From NCBI GenBank assembly GCA_013812695.1, contig JACCSZ010000219.1:1-38723 (forward strand): a stretch of 38,723 nucleotides of DNA, read 5' to 3'. The position numbers were made by a program, and so were the translations under genes. Below are positions 33,857-38,723 of this stretch, one piece after another (position 1 is the first letter of the stretch; every line of letters starts with the position of its first letter). This stretch comes from Gemmatimonadales bacterium. GTDB taxonomy: Bacteria > Gemmatimonadota > Gemmatimonadetes > Gemmatimonadales > GWC2-71-9. Under the pieces are notes generated by a model. That model was not told where the DNA came from. It did no database searches and saw nothing but the letters and a program-made list of their open reading frames with translations.

Positions 33857-35013
33857 GCTCGAGTACAACTCCGCCGGATGACGGCGTCGAGCACCTCACC
33901 GGCCTGGCGGAACTCCGTGACCGGCAAAAACTCGTTGGGCTTGTGCGCCACCTCGATGCTGCCGGGACCGTACAGGACGCACTCGAAGCCCGCGCGCTGC
34001 AGCCATCCGGCGTCGGTGGCGAACATGACGCTGTGCTCGCCGCGCTGGCCCGTCGCCTCGCGGAGCGCCGTATGGATCGGCGCACTGGCGTCGAGCAGCA
34101 TGGCCGGGCTTTCGCCCAGGTCCTCGAGCGCGAACGGCTCGCTTACCGAGCGCTCGATGGCGACGCGTACCCGATCGGACATCGCCGCCGCGCTCATACC
34201 CGGCAGGAGCCGGATGCCGAGCAGCAGCTCGCAGCGGTCGGGGATGACGTTGGCGGCGCTTCCGCCGCCGACCGTGCCGACATTGAGGGCGGCGAACGGC
34301 ACCTCAGGGAACGCCTCCGCACCGGCCGGCCGCTCCGACTCCATGAGTCGCCGGAGCTCCGCGAGTGCCGAGATGGCTCGCGCCGCTGGTTCGATGGCAC
34401 TCCGCCCGAGATGGGGATAGCCCGAGTGTGCGGCCTGGCCGAGAAACGTCACCCGAAGCCGAATCATGCCCTTGTGCGCGCGGACGACTCGAAGACCGGT
34501 CGGCTCGCCGATGACGACGTGGCGTGGCAGCCGCGCCGCGTGCTCGTAACTCTCCGCGAATCGACGGGCGCCGAGCGTGCCGACTTCCTCATCATAGGTG
34601 AACAGCAGGACCAATGGTCGGCGGAGCTTCGCGGGTTCGATGGCCGCCACGCGATTGGCGGCGAGCGCGAGAAAGCCCTTCATGTCGGCGGTCCCGCGCC
34701 CGACGTAGCGATCCCCGGCCTCGGTCATGATGAAAGGATCCGAGCGCCACTCCGGTTCCACGGCGGGAACGACATCCATGTGTCCCGAGAGGACCAACCC
34801 TTCCCGGTCATCCGTCTCGGGTCCGACCGCCACGACCAGATTGGCCTTGGTGCGGTCCGCCGATGGGTTCGCCGCGATGCGCACTCCGGGCCGGTCCACA
34901 TACTCGGAGAGGAATTCGGCCAGGGGCAGATTACTCTGGTGGCTGGTGGAGTCGAAGGCGACGAGCCGCGCGAGCAGCGCGCCGTCGTCGAGCCGGGGCC
35001 TCGCTGCCGTCAG
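33853..35013 (-). CDS. argE: M20 deacylase, acetylornithine deacetylase (ArgE) type
   Basis: This zinc deacylase of the M20 family would release acetate from N-acetyl-ornithine (386 aa by the start chosen). Metal and catalytic motifs: GHMDVVP, GTADMKGF, DEEVGTLGA, and VAHKPNEF near the end. FATDAGWLQRAGFECVLYGP is close to ArgE. No ATG, GTG or TTG lies between the conserved N-terminus (LLARLVAFDSTSHQ) and the upstream gene; CTG at 35013, overlapping the kinase stop as CTGA, fits the spacing of nearby ATGA and GTGA joints. It overlaps hutF (GTGA). Given that neighbour, the natural substrate could instead be N-formylglutamate (inference). Confidence 0.83.
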   Translation of the reverse strand: MTAARPRLDDGALLARLVAFDSTSHQSNLPLAEFLSEYVDRPGVRIAANPSADRTKANLVVAVGPETDDREGLVLSGHMDVVPAVEPEWRSDPFIMTEAGDRYVGRGTADMKGFLALAANRVAAIEPAKLRRPLVLLFTYDEEVGTLGARRFAESYEHAARLPRHVVIGEPTGLRVVRAHKGMIRLRVTFLGQAAHSGYPHLGRSAIEPAARAISALAELRRLMESERPAGAEAFPEVPFAALNVGTVGGGSAANVIPDRCELLLGIRLLPGMSAAAMSDRVRVAIERSVSEPFALEDLGESPAMLLDASAPIHTALREATGQRGEHSVMFATDAGWLQRAGFECVLYGPGSIEVAHKPNEFLPVTEFRQAGEVLDAVIRRSCTRA

Positions 35014-38000
35014 CTGGGGCTCTCTGTCGAGAGCCGGGCAAGCCGGAGCCGCACCTCGCGGACGCCCGGCTGGAGCTCCGGGTCGGCGTCCTTCCAGAGG
35101 TCCACGAAGCGGCGATATCGCTCGGCGGCCCGGGTCCGGTCGCCCTTCGCCTCGTACAGCTCGCCCGAGCGCTTGAGGGCCGGCGGGAGCTGGAACGGGT
35201 CGAGCAGCAGTTGCCGGAACGCGTGCGCGTTGATGGCCCGGTCGTACAGCCCCAGCGCCGAGTCCGCCTGGCCGGCGCGGTCGGCGAGCCGGGCGAGATC
35301 GAACAGGCCGCACGCGATGCACGCTCCGCTCTGCTCGTGCCACTCGCGGTACGCCGCTGCCGCATCGGCGGTACGTCCTTCGGCCTCGGCGAGCGCGCCC
35401 GCCGCGAACAGTCGCAGATCGTCGCCCCGCCGTTGGCCGGCGGGCACGGACGACTCGTACTCGCGGGTCAGCCGCCGGGCGACGTCGGGCTTGCCGAGCC
35501 TGGCGTAGGTCAGGATCAGCACGGGATAGGGTCGATCCGACGCCGGCATGTCAGCGAGCGGATGCCGCTGTAGCGCGGTGCCGAGGATCGACATGGCGGA
35601 GTCCGGGCTTCGGAAGTCCAGTCGCAGCAGCGCCAGCTCGGCCGCGGCGGCGACGTAGCTCCCGAGCGCGCCGCTCGCCTCGCTCCCGGCCATGTTCTCG
35701 CGCAGGTAACGCTCCGACTCGGCCAGCTTGCCGGTGAGCCGGCCGAGGCGGGCCAGGAGGAGGCCGGTGCGAGCCTGCCAGCCAGGGCTGGTGCGCTGCG
35801 CTGCGCGCAATTCTCCGACGAGGCGACCGCCCGCGGCGTAATCGCGCCGCGTGATCGCCAGCCGCGCGCGCATATCGAGCAGCGCGGGACTTGCCGGCGC
35901 CTTCGCGGCGTAGTTCGCCAACGTCCGGGCGCCGTCCTCGAAGTGGCCCTGCGCGATCTGGGCGACCAGCGCGTTCTCGAAGAACGACGCGCCCCGGCCG
36001 ATCTGCCCGGCCCGCACGGCCAGACTCTCGGCCTCGGCCCATTTCCGGCTCTGCTGCAGCGTCACCGAAAGATTGTTCAGCGCCACCAGATTGTCGGGGT
36101 TGACCGCGAGCGCCGCCCGATAGGCGGCAGCCGACCTGATCGGATCGTACTCGACGAACTGGTGGTAGTAGCCGGCCGTGAGATTCCCTTCCAGCTCGGG
36201 CAGACGGTCCCGGTGGGAGAAGGCCCGCGTCGCCGCGGCGATCTGCCCGGCCTCGTTCCCGCCGAGGTTGCCCAGAATGACGGCCAGCTTCCGGTACGCC
36301 ATGGCGAAGCCGGTATCCAGCGCCACCGCCTCCTGCAGCAGCGGAATGGCTGCCTCGGACTGGTCGTCTTCATCCAGGCGAAGCGCGTCGGAGTATTTGC
36401 GGAGCGCGACCAGCGAGCCGGTGGTCACCTGCTCGAGCGGGGCGTTCGCACGGATCGACACCAGCGACTCCCCCACCCGCTCGCGGAGCTTCTTCGACAG
36501 GCGGTCGATCGCGCCGAGCAGCTCGGCGTCGCCAGGCGCCGTCTCGCGCACGGCCGTGAGCACGTGTCCGTCCGCGGCATTGAGCAGGCTGGCCGAGAGC
36601 ACGTACCCCTTCCCGACCGGGTCGATCTGCCCGCTCACGACGCCTTTGATTCCCTCCCGTTCCGCCAGCTCGCGCGCGAGCGCTACCGGCAGGCGCGTGC
36701 CTCCGGCCCGCTGCATCCGCTGGAGGGCGTCGCCGATGCTCGAGGCGTCCAGCAGCCTCACGGTCGGCGACTGGCTCAAATCCACCCGAAAGGCTTCCGT
36801 CAGGGAGGGGCCCAGCGTGGAATCCGCGCTCCGGTTCTCGAAGTCGGCGAGCACGAGGGGCTCGCGCTCCCTGAGCACGCCGGACGCGACCAGAGTTCCC
36901 ACCGGTCCGATGCCGAGCAGTCGCATCGCCGTGTACCCCGCCGCCACCGTCCCCAAGGCGACGAACGCCAGCGCGCCGCCGAGCACGGCCTTTCGCCATG
37001 TCAGCAGCCTGGCGACGCCGGTCGCCGGCGCCCCGGGTTGCAGGCCCGTGGTTCGCGCCACCGCGCGCCTTCGCTCGTGCAGCCCGGTCAGCAGCATGAT
37101 CGGGAGGCCGAGCAGCAACAGGACGACCGTACCGTACAGCACCCAATCGGGCAGCCCCAGCCGCTGGACGAGCCACCACACCGCCCCGACGAGCACCATC
37201 GACGCCAGCAGGAACACGCCCGCCACGCGGAGCGGGTGTCCGCGGCGAATCGCCTGCTCGGTGCCCGTCGAGACGAATCCGGGGGTGGAGACGGGCAGGG
37301 TGCCGCCGGTCGGCGTGCTCATCGCGTCGAGCTGCGGCACCATCTCCGCCGCGCTCTGCCAGCGATCGGCCGGCCGCTTCTCCAGGCAGCGCATGACCAC
37401 CGCGTTGAGGCCAGGCGGTACCGTACGGCGGTGCTGCACCAACGGATCCGGCGCCTGCGTGATCTGCGCGGCCAACAGTGCCTGCGCGGTCGGCGCGGTG
37501 AACGGCGGTCGGCCGGCAAGCATCTCGTAGGCGAGCGCGCCGACGGCATAGATGTCGGCGCGATGATCCACGTGCGGGTCGGCGGCCGCCTGCTCGGGCG
37601 CCATATAGGCCGGCGTGCCGAGCGCCACACCGAGCGACGTGAGCGACGAGCCGCCGCTCGAGGCGCTCACCGCCTTGGCCACACCGAAGTCGGTGATGAC
37701 GGCGTGGCCCTCGGACAGCAGGATGTTGTCAGGCTTGATGTCCCGGTGGACCACGCCGTTCCGATGCGCGTACGCGAGCGCGTCCACCACCTCGCGCAGG
37801 ATGCGGACGCTCTCGAGCACGGGCAGCTCGCCTTCGCGAGCGAGCTTTATTCGGAGCGATTCGCCCGAGATGAACGGCATCACGTAGTAGAGGAGGTCGC
37901 CAGAGGCGCCGGCGGTGAGCAGCGGAACGATGTGCGGGTGCTGGAGGCGGGCCGCGAGCTGAATCTCGCGCTCGAACCGCTCGACGTTGACGGCGGCACC

Positions 38001-38150
38001 CATCTCGGGCGGCAGAAGCTTCAGGACGACCTGCCGGCCAAGCCGGACTTCCTCGGCGAGGAACACCCGACTCATCCCACCGCCCCCCAGCTCCTTCAGG
38101 ATGCGGTAGTGGTCGCCGACCGCGGCCTGAAGCCGTTGTACGAGATCGAT
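35010..38150 (-). CDS. Transmembrane Ser/Thr protein kinase with TPR-rich C-terminus
   Basis: About 1046 aa. An intact Hanks-type kinase domain spans residues 15-275: Gly-rich loop LGGGGMSRV, Lys44 in VVLKLLPPE, HRDIKPDN (Asp137), DFGVAK (Asp154) and GTPAYMAPEQ. Three helices follow (about 307-328, 336-355, 386-406). A FlgO/TolB-N-like module (VLADFENRSADSTLGPSLTEAFRVDL) and about ten TPR-like helices fill residues 430-1046, probably outside the cytoplasm. The first ATG (38075) would cut the Gly-loop, so it cannot be the start. The frame needs about 25 more residues (DLVQRLQAAVGDHYRILKEL), and the only supported start is ATC at 38150 with AGGAG 7 bases upstream. Upstream in frame a TAG at about 38192-38190 closes the frame. 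Substrates are unknown. Confidence 0.88.
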   Translation of the reverse strand: MDLVQRLQAAVGDHYRILKELGGGGMSRVFLAEEVRLGRQVVLKLLPPEMGAAVNVERFEREIQLAARLQHPHIVPLLTAGASGDLLYYVMPFISGESLRIKLAREGELPVLESVRILREVVDALAYAHRNGVVHRDIKPDNILLSEGHAVITDFGVAKAVSASSGGSSLTSLGVALGTPAYMAPEQAAADPHVDHRADIYAVGALAYEMLAGRPPFTAPTAQALLAAQITQAPDPLVQHRRTVPPGLNAVVMRCLEKRPADRWQSAAEMVPQLDAMSTPTGGTLPVSTPGFVSTGTEQAIRRGHPLRVAGVFLLASMVLVGAVWWLVQRLGLPDWVLYGTVVLLLLGLPIMLLTGLHERRRAVARTTGLQPGAPATGVARLLTWRKAVLGGALAFVALGTVAAGYTAMRLLGIGPVGTLVASGVLREREPLVLADFENRSADSTLGPSLTEAFRVDLSQSPTVRLLDASSIGDALQRMQRAGGTRLPVALARELAEREGIKGVVSGQIDPVGKGYVLSASLLNAADGHVLTAVRETAPGDAELLGAIDRLSKKLRERVGESLVSIRANAPLEQVTTGSLVALRKYSDALRLDEDDQSEAAIPLLQEAVALDTGFAMAYRKLAVILGNLGGNEAGQIAAATRAFSHRDRLPELEGNLTAGYYHQFVEYDPIRSAAAYRAALAVNPDNLVALNNLSVTLQQSRKWAEAESLAVRAGQIGRGASFFENALVAQIAQGHFEDGARTLANYAAKAPASPALLDMRARLAITRRDYAAGGRLVGELRAAQRTSPGWQARTGLLLARLGRLTGKLAESERYLRENMAGSEASGALGSYVAAAAELALLRLDFRSPDSAMSILGTALQRHPLADMPASDRPYPVLILTYARLGKPDVARRLTREYESSVPAGQRRGDDLRLFAAGALAEAEGRTADAAAAYREWHEQSGACIACGLFDLARLADRAGQADSALGLYDRAINAHAFRQLLLDPFQLPPALKRSGELYEAKGDRTRAAERYRRFVDLWKDADPELQPGVREVRLRLARLSTESPS

Positions 38151-38206
38151 CCGCCAGCTCCTGGAAAGGGATGCCCAAAGCTAGGGGCGGCAGAATGGGA
38201 AGGCCA

Positions 38207-38225
38207 GCGCGGGAGCGGCCCGCGC
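38207..38225 (-). terminator. Hairpin after tpiA
   Basis: GCGCGGG (38207-38213) and CCCGCGC (38219-38225) form a perfect 7-base stem with a 5-base loop, immediately after the tpiA stop on the minus strand. No T-run follows, so it may only partly stop transcription into the kinase gene 57 bases on. Confidence 0.45.
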
Positions 38226-38226
38226 C

Positions 38227-38723
38227 TTACGGCTTGACGAGCCCCACCAGCTCCGCCCACCCGTCCGCATCCAGACTCGCGCCACCCACCAGCACGCCGT
38301 CCAGCTCCGGCCGAGCCAGCAGCGCAAGCACGTTGCCGGCATTCACGCTGCCACCGTACAGGATCGGTACCCGGCCCCCCACGCCGCGCCGACCGATGCT
38401 GAATCGGATCAGCTCGTGCACCTGCGCGGCATCGTCGGGCGTCGCGTTCTTGCCTGTGCCGATGGCCCAGACCGGCTCGTACGCCACGACGACTTGTTCC
38501 CACCCGGCCGCAGGCACCTTGTCGAGGAGCGGCTCGAGCTGGCGCGTGATGATGTGTTCGGTGCGCCCACCTTCACGCTCGGCCAGCGTTTCGCCGACAC
38601 ACACGAGCGGGAGCAGTCCCGCCTTGAGCACCGCAGCCGTCTTCCGCGCCACCTGGTCGTGGGTCTCGCCGAACAGGTGCCGCCGCTCGGAGTGCCCGAC
38701 CAGGATCACGGCCGCGCCGGACT
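38227..38723 (-). CDS. tpiA: Triosephosphate isomerase, C-terminal part
   Basis: This glycolytic enzyme interconverts dihydroxyacetone phosphate and glyceraldehyde 3-phosphate. The gene is cut by the right edge; 165 residues are visible, starting within the beta-strand before the catalytic His. VILVGHSERR holds that His, and the catalytic Glu is in VVAYEPVWAIGTGK. ILYGGSVNAGN and VGGASLD form the phosphate site near the C-terminus. The stop is TAA at 38229-38227. The missing N-terminal part with the active-site Lys should lie beyond the window. The downstream kinase may be co-transcribed despite the hairpin. Confidence 0.95.
   Translation of the reverse strand, partial: SGAAVILVGHSERRHLFGETHDQVARKTAAVLKAGLLPLVCVGETLAEREGGRTEHIITRQLEPLLDKVPAAGWEQVVVAYEPVWAIGTGKNATPDDAAQVHELIRFSIGRRGVGGRVPILYGGSVNAGNVLALLARPELDGVLVGGASLDADGWAELVGLVKP

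Noticed and set aside
35943..38237. Plus-strand 764-codon frame opposite the kinase
   Set aside because: Antisense to the kinase and TPR gene, rich in Arg/Gln/His, no motif.

Overview
The window is a dense, GC-rich chromosomal segment of housekeeping genes from an aerobic, respiring Gram-negative-type bacterium. I see no rRNA, tRNA, CRISPR array, intact insertion sequence or prophage. Three things suggest a Gemmatimonadota-like soil or freshwater lineage: paired M1 peptidases with GMEYP instead of GAMEN, a membrane Ser/Thr kinase with a large TPR-rich C-terminal half, and a five-helix (diheme) SdhC. This assignment is inference from gene content and style.

Layout. (1) 1-11415, minus strand: respiratory complex I operon in the order nuoA-B-C-D-E-F-G-H-I-J-K-L-M (nuoM cut by the window edge). 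Most junctions overlap by 1-10 bases. Only nuoB/nuoC and nuoG/nuoF have real gaps, and each gap holds an inverted repeat. (2) 11416-11544: divergent promoter region. (3) 11545-17817, plus strand: dcd, a secreted M1 peptidase, a CHAD-CYTH protein and a second, paralogous M1 peptidase. (4) 17839-17868: an 11-bp perfect hairpin between convergent genes. (5) 24747-17888, minus strand: mdh-sdhC-sdhA-sdhB followed at 11-base spacing by a probable outer-membrane barrel and an LVIVD-repeat lipoprotein, which looks like one six-gene TCA/envelope operon. (6) 27117-24907, minus: moaD-moaE-moaA-trmL, with overlapping or nearly touching genes. (7) 29177-27191, minus: secG-carA and HU, with two very good sigma70-type promoters (TTGACC-17-TAAACT for secG; TTGACA-17-TAGAAT for HU, overlapping the end of carA). 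(8) 29337-30980, plus: pgm. (9) 30981-31644: a small plastic region with an integron attC-like fold and a decayed MFS transporter. (10) 38723-31655, minus: tpiA (partial), a transmembrane kinase-TPR protein, an ArgE-type M20 deacylase, hutF and a divergent mutM, again with 4-base overlaps.

How the genes work together. Complex I, type-B succinate dehydrogenase and malate dehydrogenase feed electrons into what is probably a menaquinone-based aerobic chain. MoaA/D/E make molybdopterin. Pgm and TpiA serve central sugar metabolism. CarA and Dcd serve pyrimidine supply. HutF plus the M20 enzyme may form the end of a histidine degradation route. The most unusual signals are the attC-like element beside the MFS remnant, two genes whose conserved N-termini imply non-standard starts (AUC for the kinase, CUG for argE), two dispersed palindromic repeat families lodged inside operons, the sdh operon with two added envelope genes, and paired M1 peptidases around a CHAD-CYTH protein with a degenerate CYTH domain.
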